Of a stretch of DNA of 64,000 nt, positions 22,687-32,446 are shown in pieces (position 1 is the stretch's first letter; every line of letters starts with the position of its first letter). The stretch comes from Asterella californica. Taxonomy: Eukaryota; Streptophyta; Marchantiopsida; Marchantiales; Aytoniaceae. The notes beneath the pieces were generated by a model, which was not told the origin of the DNA, ran no database searches, and worked only from the letters and a program-made list of their open reading frames with translations. The translations under genes were made by a program, and so were the position numbers. The stretch spans positions 620,001 through 684,000 of the forward strand of contig JAYKYS010000023.1 of assembly GCA_036924285.1 (NCBI GenBank), given 5' to 3'.

Positions 22687-23652
22687 TGACAGCTTCAGCA
22701 CCTCTTGCTCCGTTGTTAGGACAATTTCGCTGGAAATGAGAACCTCCACACGTCTAACAAGTGATTCCTCCAAAGTTACCTTGGTTGCCTCCAAAGTTAC
22801 CTTGATTTCCTCGGTTGGGATTGTTGTCGTAACCTCTTTGACCTCCTCCTCCACCTTTGTTCCTCCATTCTCGTAACTGCACCACGTTTATCTTGAGATC
22901 CGCAAGAGTATCGGTGATGCTCTTCAGCTCGGCATGAAAATCAGAGGTGGCAGTAGACATCGTTGTTGGGACAAACGGTCTTGGCACCACCGTTGGAGTA
23001 GGAGCCGATGTTGAAGTAATCACCAATTGTGATGGTGCAGGTGCGATCGTTGTGGCTACACCAGGAGTCGGAGTTGACACCAGAGCAGCATGATGAGGTT
23101 GGATGATATCTCCTTCATCCAAACTCTCTTTCATATTTGTCGCAATCTTGATGGCCTCCGCTTTGGTTGCTGGCTTCTCGTACCTCACTTGGGTTCGAAT
23201 TGAAGGCCTCAACCCTCTCACCAGTTCTTGGTCAACACTGCTCCAATCCCCGCCATCGTTAACTCCACATTGTCTCCACTCTTCCGTAGGACCGTCCGAA
23301 ACCGTTGCTCCAACTTATCCACCCTTTCGTCATATTGCCGAACTTTCTCGTCGTCCCGTTGCTTCAAATGAGTAAGCTCCACCATGAGCTTCTCATAACT
23401 CTCTTCTGGAAGAAATTCTTCGATGAGTGCATTACTCAACGTCTCCCATGTGTCCTCAACCGCACCAAGTGTCTGGCTCTTCACTCGGTCGTCATACCAC
23501 GTAAGAGCAAAATCTTCTAAAAACTCTAGCAGTAACAACACCCATTCTTCTTTCCTTCTCACGTTGTTTCCGGTGCAACCCCTTTTGAAGTCTCGTACAA
23601 ATGGTTCTACATCTTCATTGTCCTTCCCATGAAACACTGGTAACTTTCCCAT
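22687..23652 (-). pseudogene. element E gag (capsid and nucleocapsid), frameshifted
   Basis: The Ty3-type gag core is at 23652-23218 (PVFHGKDNEDVEPFVRDF, LALTW-like FALTWYDDRV, SYEKLMVELTHLKQRDDEKV). A frame change near 23220 leads into a Pro/Thr-rich spacer and a Gly/Asn-rich region. The latter ends in a zinc knuckle (TCGGSHFQRNC) interrupted by a TAG at about 22754. The frame then joins protease without a gap. Gag packages the RNA; this copy cannot be translated through. Confidence 0.8.
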
Positions 23653-23864
23653 CTTGTAAATATTCTTTCTACCCTTCTAATTTTGTGCAATAACTACTCG
23701 CTAAAAGAGTACAAACATCACCAATTCCATTCGCGAATAATCTACCATAGGTAAAATGAAAGGAAATGGTTGTAAAAACACCTCTTGTGCCATCTCTTCT
23801 CCCAAGGTCATCATGAGCCTGAGTCGCATCACCGTCTTCTCCACCATCCGAATGACGATCTCCA

Positions 23865-24269
23865 TCACAACTCAGCCGAGTCCTCTTTTGAAGTCGACAA
23901 CTTCTCCGTCTCAGCTCTTTGAGTCTCGTCCAACTTCTCGACTACTGACGTAAGTAGGGCGGCCACATCGACGCACTTGTGTCCTCTTGATAGATCACCC
24001 ACTCCACAACTTGGACAAGGATCTTCGCCTAGAAGATGAATTGGTACTGGTGACGATGGACCCACTCGAAGACTTAAATCAGTAAACTCCCGCTTCCCTT
24101 TAGCTCTCTCGGTTCTGATTCTAGTTGGACAATTCACTACTTTGTGTCCCAACCCTCTACAGAAATAACACCACAAGTCGGTTTCTACTCTTCTCCTCGG
24201 AGGTTCTACTTGAGATTTAGTTAGGATTTTCAAACTCGACGATAATCTCTCTCGAACTTTCTCCGACAC
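23865..24269 (-). pseudogene. element E additional zinc-finger segment upstream of gag
   Basis: About 134 codons with a clear CCHC knuckle (CYFCRGLGHKVVNCP) followed by CPSCGVGDLSRGHKC, a second metal-binding pattern. It lies upstream of the gag core in a different frame. Either gag starts here and is frameshifted, or E has a separate small nucleic-acid-binding protein. The first is simpler. Confidence 0.5.
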
Positions 24270-24477
24270 TTACTATGACATCTAAACCTTGAGGAAGGTT
24301 TCTAAGTCTAACTTTCCAATCTTTTGAATTTCCACTCATGTTGCACCTTCTCAACCATTAAGTGGACAAAGTATCATAGAGGAAAATAATTCTACATCAC
24401 TTTCTTAACTCTTCCGAGCTTTATATTAGAATTCGTGTATTATACATGCTATACACGAAATAAAATCTAATCTAAAA

Positions 24478-24795
24478 TTAACTATCGAAGATATGATCCT
24501 CCTCACCATCGTTTGTACTAATCACAACAGACATCTTGAACTCACTCTTGTAAGGATCCAACTCTACTTCACCAGGAGCATTCGTGGCCTCCACAGTGAA
24601 TGATGCTTTAAACTCGGCTTTCTTCAAATCTGTGCCAATGGTCGCGGAAGCTTCTTCGTATAGAGTAAAGAGGGCACCCCAAGTGCTATAGATGCGGGTT
24701 CGTAACTCATCTATACTTAACTTGGGCTTCTCCGTCTCTGTTCGAACTCCTAAACGTCTCTTCTTCCACCTCGTCATTCGAACTGGATTCCCCAT
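24478..24795 (-). CDS. element E leader ORF, unknown function (105 aa)
   Basis: Open frame of 105 residues from an ATG, with a basic start (MTRWKKRRLGVRTETEKPKL) and an acidic end. It lies between the primer site and the zinc-finger segment. No domain recognised; it may be the true N terminus of the element's polyprotein. Confidence 0.35.
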   Translation of the reverse strand: MGNPVRMTRWKKRRLGVRTETEKPKLSIDELRTRIYSTWGALFTLYEEASATIGTDLKKAEFKASFTVEATNAPGEVELDPYKSEFKMSVVISTNDGEEDHIFDS

Positions 24796-24951
24796 GAAGT
24801 ATCTTCAAGACCTCTTTGTATGCCGAAACGTATATCTCTTAGTTGGTAAGAGATCTCTCCAAGATTTTTGTGGTCTCCAGTAGCTCAACCTCCAAGCTAC
24901 TAAATCATGAAGTTTCAACAAAAACTTCTCTAATCAGAAGAGATGGTGATG

Positions 24952-25400
24952 ACTGTACAAATTTTCAGAGAACTGAAATTTGTATATTTTCACTTCCCTC
25001 ATGGTTGTCAACCCCCTCCAGTTTGAAAAATTCTTTCTCCCTCTTCAGACCTCATCTTCTCATGATTTCTTTTGTCCTGGATAGCTTATCAGCCACTCTA
25101 AAACACTGGAAAGTTTCTCAGGAAAATAAAATTCACAGAAAATCTGACACTGACTGTAAATTTTTTCCAGAGAACAGAATTCCTCAACTCTCACGAATAG
25201 ACTCCCTCAACTTTGAAAATTCATTGCTCTCTCTCTAGACCACCTTTTCCTATGATTTCTTTTGTCTTAGATAGGTTATCAGCCAATCTAAAACACTGGA
25301 AAGTTTCACAGGAAAATAAAATTCATAGAAAAGTTGACAGCGACTGTACAAATTTTCTAGAGAGCAGAATTTCTAAACTCACAAATTTTCTCCTCTAATA
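24952..25400. repeat. tandem repeat in the leader of element E, about 190-bp period
   Basis: The block starting CTGTACAAATTTTC (24952) recurs at about 25152 and 25342, with shared internal words GATTTCTTTTGTC and CTAAAACACTGGAAAGTTTC. Roughly two and a half diverged copies in the untranslated leader. Confidence 0.7.
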
Positions 25401-25661
25401 ACTTTTCTCTCCTCCTTTCTCTACAACTCTTGTTGCACCCTCTTTCAACTCTCCTCAAACCCTTTCTAAGTGAACAAGATGTAAAGAATGACTTCGAACG
25501 CGTCATATATCACTACGGGATACACGAAAGGTTCTAACGTTGCTAACATCGCGTTAGCTCTCTCTCCTCCCAAAGTTCTCCCCATGTGCTCTCTCATAAT
25601 CTCCTTTTGTCGAATATAGAACTGAACTCTAAACATCGTTCAACGATCCCTTCAAGTGAGG

Positions 25662-25678
25662 TCCCGGCAACGGAACCA
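25662..25678 (-). promoter_or_regulatory. primer-binding site of element E
   Basis: On the minus strand TGGTTCCGTTGCCGGGA starts 4 nt from the LTR end. It resembles the TGGCGCCGTTGCCGGGGA primer site of plant Athila/Tat gypsy elements, which matches the 3' end of tRNA-Asp; the exact tRNA here is not settled. Confidence 0.75.
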
Positions 25679-25682
25679 AAAA

Positions 25683-26218
25683 TGTAAACCCTCCGTGGTC
25701 CTATCGATCAACTACCCCCCCCATCTCTCAACCTCCACGATCGTCATCCACGAATCTGCAACATGTCGGACCTGTCTCTCACTCAGGGGTCACCTCTGAT
25801 GGCTTTGATGGAAGCACACCATGAACTTGAAGAGAAAATGCTGAGTTCACTCATTCATACACCCACAAACTTATCAAAAAATCTCCTTAAACACATTAAC
25901 TAAAATCCTCCATTCTAACGACGTCTCTCAAGTTCTCACATGCTAAAAATATCCCACATTCTCAAGTTGTCATTACGACAGTGTGAAAACAAGGATGAGG
26001 AGCTCTTCTCTACTCCTCTATTTATACATTCTAGGTTTTTACTTTGGTACCTTCCGATAACTCAGCCGTAACTACTTTTACCGGGTTTTACTAAAATATT
26101 ACTTAAGGTAAAAGCATTGATCACATGGGCTTTTTATCTTTTCGCATGGGCTTATTCCTTCAAAGTCAACAACTTCTAGAAGGATTCTGGAATATTCTCA
26201 AGGAATTTCGAATTTCCA
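25683..26218 (-). repeat. element E 5' LTR
   Basis: 536 bp, nearly identical to 20025-20575 apart from small indels including the C-run length. It is followed on the right by CCCCCTCT, which is polypurine-tract-like. That is unexpected at the outer edge of a single element and suggests a tandem or recombinant arrangement. Confidence 0.85.
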
Positions 26219-26582
26219 CCCCCTCTACACTAGGACCCACTAAAAAGGAAACATGTGGAATCTCTTCTTGTTTTTAATGCCCACAAAGTCCACACCTTTA
26301 ATCCAACCACTAATATCAAGTCAAAAAGGAGATAAGGGATACTTTCCACCCCCTTTCTACCTTTTAGACAAGATGACAAGATAGTAGTGCTCACTCTTTA
26401 GCAAATATCTGAATTCTGCCAAAAGTACAGCTAAGTTTAATCATAACTAACTTTTAGCTAGTCATGACTAACTTGATACATCCTTAAAGTACTTGGGCAG
26501 CCAATAAACATTCTCAACACTTAGTTATAACTAAACACCTTACTAATAGACAAACTTTCTATGTGTAACATAGGTCGTTACA
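26219..26582. other. right edge of the nested retrotransposon cluster
   Basis: Non-coding sequence ending GGTCGTTACA at 26582, after which the phosphatase exon begins. The terminus resembles an LTR end (complement TGTAACGACC). It is not repeated elsewhere in the window, so the insertion event that made the junction is unclear. Confidence 0.4.
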
Positions 26583-28100
26583 GATCGTCGTCACAGGAAC
26601 CGAAGTCTCGGAGGAGCAAATTCTCCCCGAAGCTGATGAATCTGACGCTGATGAATCTGACATCGGACCAACAAGTGAAAGAGAAGAAGAAGTTGCAGGT
26701 ATTGTCTCTTGTATAACTGACTGTCTCTTGCATCCCTAAGTACATTTTATATTTAGATAGAATCTGTTTAGAGTAAGTGCGACTCGACCCTGCAGGTCGC
26801 ACTGGGTGTGCACAGTGCGACTCGACGTCGCACTCAGTGCACTCCGGTCGCACTGAGTGCACCCATCGCACTGGGTGCGCACAATGCGACTCGACATCGC
26901 ACTCAATGCGCTCTGGTCGCACTGGGTGCGCACAGTGCGACTCGACATCGCACTCAGTGCGCACCTTACATTGAACATTGCACTGAGTGCGACCGGAAGC
27001 GAAGTGCTGTTATATACTTTCCTCACGTTTTTTCTCTTTTTCTCACAGGATCATCTGGCATGCATAATGCTGAGGAAGAGGTGGACATGCGTATTGCGGT
27101 GAAGAAAGAGGAGGAGAAACAAATTGACATACGACTTGCCTGGAAGAGGAAGGAAGAGGAAGAAATCAATATTCGTGTGTCGACCAAGAGGATCGAAGAA
27201 GAGGAGTTGACAGAGAAGGTGAGAGCGACAGAGGATGATTTACACGGGAGACTTCAGAGCATGGAGGAGTCGCTTCATAGGAAACGAGAGGAATTGCAAG
27301 GATTAAAGACCGAGGTCGAGCGCATACGATCTTCTAAAGTATTTTATCTTCGTTTGATCGAACCCTCGATTGTCCGACGCAAGACACTCATTTTAGATCT
27401 AAATGGAGTGTTAGTGAAGACGGGAAGGAACGATTTGGAGCTCCAGGGTGAAAAGGAAAGAGGATATAAAGTGGAAAGATGCGAGAAGAAAGATTTGTAT
27501 TACGTGGTCCGAAGAGGTGTAAAAGAATTTATGGACGCGTGTTGTCAAGATTTTCATATTCTAATTTGGACATCTCGAACTATGCGCAACTGCAATGCTC
27601 TTCTCCGATCCATAGAAGTTGGAGGGTATCTGTCTCCGGACATCGCTTGAGGCCAAGTAAGTTTTCTAATGGTTTGCATTTTATTTTGGTGATGCTTTTT
27701 ATATTTCTGAAGTGAAAATGGTTCTTAAATGTTCGAATGAATGTAGGTTTGCACTATCTTCGCACAAAACATGTGTCTTCGTTTCAAGATGGTAAGAGAA
27801 GCAGCAAGTGGGAACTACTTATAACTGAAAGATTTCTCTACACTTCATTCGTGGAATCTATGCACAAGAGATTGTCTCCTCGTAGATGATTCGCCGCAGA
27901 AGAATAGTACTAACCACACCTTTAGTGCGATTCATCCTCTAGCTTTTCGTCCAGACTCAGCAGACTTTGACAGAGACGACTACCTTGTGAACATTCTTTT
28001 GCCTTGGTTGAGAACATGGAGAATGAGTCTATCGGAAACAACAACTTTCAAACGTAGTTCTTACAAGCAAGTGTTTGGCGAGATCCTTTCGAGGGATTGA
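26583..28100 (+). pseudogene. FCP1/SCP-like (NLI-interacting factor type) phosphatase, spliced pseudogene
   Basis: Three exon segments fit together in frame. 26583-26698 is acidic and 5'-truncated by the retrotransposon junction; 27049-27656; and 27747-28100, ending in TGA. Introns are GT-AG, and the first contains a GTCGCACT array. Exon 2 begins with a charged coiled coil and then enters the HAD phosphatase fold at TLILDLNGVLV. The family signature is DxDx(T/V), so the second Asp is Asn. VRRGVKEFMDACCQ and ILIWTSRT follow. Exon 3 has CLLVDDSPQKN, the second acidic motif, and a typical C terminus (YLVNILLPWLRTW). In-frame stops at 27648 (TGA) and 27822 (TAA) break it. Family members dephosphorylate proteins such as the RNA polymerase II tail; this copy is very unlikely to be active. 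Confidence 0.75.
26777..26995. repeat. array 2 of GTCGCACT repeats, inside the phosphatase intron
   Basis: Three to four units of roughly 50-60 bp. Each contains GTCGCACT followed shortly by AGTGCGAC, for example 26796-26803 with 26814-26821. Each unit can fold as an 8-bp stem with a 10-nt loop. The same core word forms arrays 1 and 3. Confidence 0.85.
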
Positions 28101-28379
28101 GAGCTTACTGAGGCAAATTGTCGTCCGAGGACGACGAGGTGCTATTTAGGAACTGTACTCTTGCGTAGCGAGAGGGTATGAAGAAGAACATCGTCTCATA
28201 TCAATAAAGATCCAATATCAATACAGATTCATAATGTGCTTTCAAACATTTAAATATCTTTTCTCACGATTGTCTCGACTCACCTCTCACACACGATTGA
28301 AAAACCACATCGCACTACACAAGTGTTAAAATGGTAGCGCATAGATTTCAGCTTTAGATAAACTTTGCTACTGCGACCA

Positions 28380-29330
28380 AACCTTATTTGCGAGTTCTGG
28401 TTAGTGCGACCAACGCGCATTGCGCACCTTATTCTAGAGTTCTGCACCTTATTCTAGAGTTCTGGTTAGTGCGACATTCGCACTGTGCACCTTATTCTAG
28501 TGCGACATTCATCACTCCGTCTGCACTTCGCACCGAAATACTGAGATGGGCCGCACTGAGTGCGACTTTCGACACTTGGCCGCACTGAGAAAAACCTTAT
28601 TCCTCGCACCGAAATATTGAGACGGGCCGCACTGAGTGCGACCTTCGACAAAAATCTTATTCCTCGCACCGAAATACTGATGCGGGCTGCACTCAGTGCG
28701 ACCTTCGACAAAAACCTTATTCCTCGCACCGAAATACTGAGGCGGACCGCACTAAGTGTGACCTTCGACACCTGACCGCACTTCGACACTCGACCGCACT
28801 GAGAAAAACCTTATTGCTCGTGATGAGAAAAACCTTATTCCTCACACCGAAATACTGAGGCGTGCCGCACTGAGTGCGACCTTCGACACTCCCTCGCACC
28901 GAAATACTGAGGTGGGCCGCACTGAGTGTGACCTTCGACACTCGGCTGCACTGAGAAAAACCTTATTCCTCGTGAGGGTCGGACTGAGAAAATTTTATTC
29001 CTGAGTAAGGGTCGCACTGAGTGTGGTATTCAACAAAAACCTTATTCCTGAGGTCGCACTGGGTGCGGTATTCAACACTCAGTGAAATGTTCAGCACTCT
29101 CGCCGCACTGAGCACCGAAATTCTGAGTGCGGATCGCACTAAGTGAGATATTCAACACTCGGCCGCACTGAGCAAAACAAGGTCGCACTGAATGGGGTAT
29201 TCAGCAGCACTGAGCACCAACACTCTGGCCGCACTGAGCAAAACAAGATCGCACTAAATGGGTATTCAGCAGCACTGAGCACCGAAATTCAAGAGAGCGG
29301 GTCTTGAACGACACAGTGCCCGTCTATCGT
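28380..29330. repeat. array 3 of GTCGCACT/CGCACTGAGTGCG repeats
   Basis: Irregular tandem units of about 40-60 bp with GGCCGCACTGAGTGCGACCTTCGACA, CTTATTCCTCGCACCGAAATA and ACACTCGGCCGCACTGAG. It ends about 140 bp before the transposase pseudogene. CGCACTGAGTGCG is itself nearly palindromic. Confidence 0.85.
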
Positions 29331-29467
29331 AGACAGTGCGACGGCACATTATCGAATCAACATTCATCATAAAATCTTAATCTGCGACGTAGTTTTATCG
29401 AAACAACATTCAACATATCTTAATAGAAAACCAACCAATGTACAGAATGTAGTGCAGCGAACACTAT

Positions 29468-30657
29468 CTAAGATTTGAATAAGAAAGCACCCGGGTTTCT
29501 ATTATGCTCAAGACAAATTTGTAGTATTCTATTTCGGCGGAATACTCCAGTGGTAGTGTTAGGCACATTCGTTGTCCGAACTTCGTCGTCTCCATCTCGT
29601 TCGATGATCAACTCTCCATCTTTCTGCGTCCATTCGTCTCGATTCTTGGAAAGAAAATTGTGTAACATAGCACAGCATCCTACCCATCTCACTAAATGCT
29701 TATTTTCTGATCTCTTTTTCAACTGGATGCGGACTTGCTTCAAAAAATATCATCGAGATTTCAGTATACTAATACAATGCTCATTCGCGACTCTAGCATG
29801 AGCTAAACATGTACTGAAATCCTGCTTATCTTGATCTCTAGTGACCATTCGAAATGATGGAATTAGATGCCGCAGTGGCGAATACCCTGAGTCACCAAGT
29901 AAATACTGCTCTTTCTCAAATAATGGACTCTCATTGTCGTCGATGTGTTTCCACAGAGGAGATTTTTGCAAACACGTAATATCTTGGCAGCTTCTTGGCA
30001 TTCCTGCAAATAAGAAGAAAATCTGTTTCCTGTGACAACAAACCACTTGTGCGTTCATAGAATAGTTACACTTTCTGTCATAGTAAGTCTCTCCATCAAA
30101 TCGAGGCCTTTGAGACAAAGGCAATAAAGTGCCACCTATCAATCCTATACATCCCATAAACCCCTTTGAGGCAAAAACTTCAGAGATGGCTCTCCTTTTT
30201 TCACGATTTGGCCACTGAATGTATCCTCCAAGTGTAGATTCAAAAACCTGCATCACTCTCCTCGTATAAAGCACCATAGTCCCGTGTCCAATCTCCATAG
30301 AAGTAAAGAACGACCTAGAGCTGCACCGTTGCCATTATGACCAAATCGATCCAATGTAACTGCTACTTGTAAACACACAGGAGCTTGTTTCACCCGAGCT
30401 TGACTATAAAAAATAGAATGAGTTTTCACTATATCTACTAATCTAGAAAAACTCCTTCTATCCATCCTAGTTAGCTGTCTAAAAGAATCATCCGGAAGAT
30501 TTTGAAAGTAATTCTTGTAGAAATCTTTGCTCTTAAAGAAGGTGAACTGATCTTGTCTTTCTAAATATCGAGAAGAGGACAAAACTCGATACAGCTCGAT
30601 CAATTCTTCTTCCGAATCTGAATCTAACCCTCCATCATCTTCGGAAGAACTTATCAC
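29468..30657 (-). pseudogene. PIF/Harbinger-type DDE transposase
   Basis: Reads from 30657 leftward. It has an acidic start, then a helix-turn-helix-like region (FKSKDFYKNYFQNLPDDSFR, RMDRRSFSRLVDIV), then the DDE core. The first catalytic Asp, normally in a GxIDGT context, is Gly here (GLIGGTLLPLS). The second is present (YLLGDSGYSPLRHLIP) and the Glu is in VANEHCISILKSR. A frame change lies near 30298, and a TGA at 29750-29752 replaces the Trp that usually follows KGR/KSR. The last part (LVRWVGCCAMLHNFL) is typical. Family enzymes cut and paste DNA between short inverted repeats together with a Myb/SANT partner, which is present at 4405. Confidence 0.85.
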
Positions 30658-31193
30658 CTTCTCCGTATACTAGTCGTTTCTCAAGTTAGCTTCCTTCTCG
30701 ACGTCCTCGCTTTCGGTCTCACTCTCCGTATCATTTTCGGTCTCACTCTCCGTAGATTCATCCGAACTGGAAGAAGCTAACATCACTCGCATCTCCACAA
30801 TGTCCTCGATGATTTTTAATAAAAGTTTCCTTTCTGAAACTCTTGGCATATTTCAAATTTTGACAGAAAACTTCGAGGGAACAACGCTTGGAATTTTCAC
30901 TTTGACGGGAGCGTTGTTGGATCAGAGAAATTCAGCGTCGAGAAGTCTAAGCGATACCTAAAATTCCCTCTTTGAGAAGATGAGTTTTTGATTTCAAATT
31001 TAGAACGGCCCGAGGTACTGCCACGTGGTACAGCGACGTTACCATGTCACCGTGTACTGTTAAGCACTTATGTAAGTACATGTAATTTAATTCACGGTCA
31101 AGAATGTTACAGTCAGAAGGATGAGAGCCGCGACTGACATGGCCGTTGTCCGTAAATACAGCCCACGGAAACCCGAATAATCCTTACGGCCAG

Positions 31194-31209
31194 TAACTTT
31201 GACACCCCC
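31194..31209 (-). repeat. right terminal inverted repeat of the Harbinger-like element
   Basis: TAACTTTGACACCCCC, the exact reverse complement of 4124-4139, followed by TA. It lies about 540 bp beyond the transposase start, as expected for an element end. Confidence 0.75.
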
Positions 31210-32424
31210 TAATATCTCGCAGGGAAAGAGAAAATTGGGGCTAAGTATCGCTATCTCTAGCTCAGTGCTCGGGAGGATTTTTAGCCGCGTTCAATAAAAT
31301 CCCGGAAGATTACGGTAAATTTCGAAAATCTACCAAAGTGATCGGAAGATTTAGCTAACCATCGGATGCTCCCGAACCTTGCTCTAGCTCTAAAGTCTCC
31401 ATCCGCTTCTAAACTATTTTACGTTGGTAAATCATAATGATTGTATACAACTGATATACAAGAAGTGACATCGCTTAATGCAACTTCTTGTATATCAGTT
31501 CTTCTATGGACCGCATTAACTAAAGCTATGTGGATAATGAAAACAAGTAATACACTAAACAAAATAAAATGATATCTTTAACATCTATTGTGGTAGACTC
31601 TAGTACCATCTCTAATAAAATCATCTAATTCGAGGTTCACGATTTATATATCTTTACTTGTATAATAATAAATAACTTTTTATTTTATTTTATAGTTTAA
31701 GAATATATGAGTTTTAATATTTTTAAAAGTACAATTTTCTCATCGCAGTCTTTAAATGAGTCTATAGAGAACATCAGAAATTCGAACTGGTTCAAATACC
31801 ACAATCTGTTCTTCATTGACTGACTGAACCAAACCATACCATCCATGCATGGTGAAATATTCTCTCTTTTCTTTTACAAGAAAAGATTCTGTTCTATGAA
31901 ACTCGAACTGCTTGCTTACTGCTCTTCTCTCTTTGAACCTTGACTTGATGATTATTTTGTTGGAGATTTGTACTGTAAATTAGAAAATTTCTCTTCTTTC
32001 ATCGATTGTGACGTTATCTCTGGTGTTACAAAACTGAGAACTGTACTCCAAGTCATACAGAATATGAAACTCTATCTCTCACAACATAATACTACCAGCC
32101 TATTAGAACTGATAACAGATCAGCCTTTGAAAACTAATCAGAAAAAGAACTTAACACAAATATTCTAAGATGAAATGTGCACAGCTTTACTTAGACTTCA
32201 GAACTGGTACAAACAGAAAAGACCCCGGACTCATACTACTCTACAAAGACTGTGGGTTAATATACTACTGATACATAACTGTTGTCATCTCGAAAGTGAT
32301 TTACCTAACTGCTGTCAGAGTGCTTCTCACGTCAAAGTCATGTCACAAGTCACCTTTTCATATTTTTTCTTTTGTCTTTTATCTTCCCGTAGAGTTTAGA
32401 TGTGACCATCTAATATATTTAACA
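31210..32424. other. AT-rich flank, probably including a copia LTR
   Basis: No gene recognised. The right end, TTTAACA at 32424 followed by CCCTCCTTCAT, looks like an LTR end and the complement of a polypurine tract, in the right place for the minus-strand copia element at 32447-34118. The LTR's left end could not be set. A perfect hairpin lies at 31449-31500. Confidence 0.4.
31449..31500. repeat. 18-bp perfect inverted repeat (hairpin)
   Basis: AACTGATATACAAGAAGT (31449-31466) and its exact reverse complement (31483-31500), separated by 16 nt. It is not followed by a T run and is in AT-rich sequence without genes. It could be a small foldback element or a hairpin RNA source; nothing further supports either. 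Confidence 0.8.
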
Positions 32425-32446
32425 CCCTCCTTCATTAGAGCATCAC

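Larger units (their letters stand above)
20025..26218 (-). mobile_element. element E, internally deleted Ty3/gypsy LTR retrotransposon
   Basis: LTRs 20025-20575 and 25683-26218 flank gag, protease and reverse transcriptase in minus orientation, with the primer site at 25662-25678. The RT frame runs straight into the polypurine tract; RNase H and integrase are absent. The element would need a helper. No matching 5-bp target duplication was found: the left flank is GCCT, and the right flank is again a polypurine-tract-like CCCCCTCT. Confidence 0.8.
4124..31209. mobile_element. PIF/Harbinger-like DNA transposon, expanded to about 27 kb by nested LTR retrotransposons
   Basis: The outer boundaries are the 16-bp inverted repeats, each abutted by TA. 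Inside, from the left: a Myb/SANT-like ORF (plus strand), a GTCGCACT array, the retrotransposon cluster 7102-26582, a phosphatase pseudogene with a second array in its intron, a third array, and a DDE transposase pseudogene (minus strand). PIF/Harbinger elements typically encode exactly this pair, a DDE transposase and a Myb/SANT-like DNA-binding protein. Without the nested insertions the element would be about 7.6 kb. The three-base target duplication usual for the family (TWA) is imperfect: ATA on the left, TAA on the right. The transposase is dead, so the copy is not autonomous. Confidence 0.62.

Noticed and set aside
5580..29330. Possible CRISPR-like array
   Set aside because: Repeat units vary in length and sequence, there are no unique spacers, and the context is a eukaryotic genome with introns and retrotransposons.
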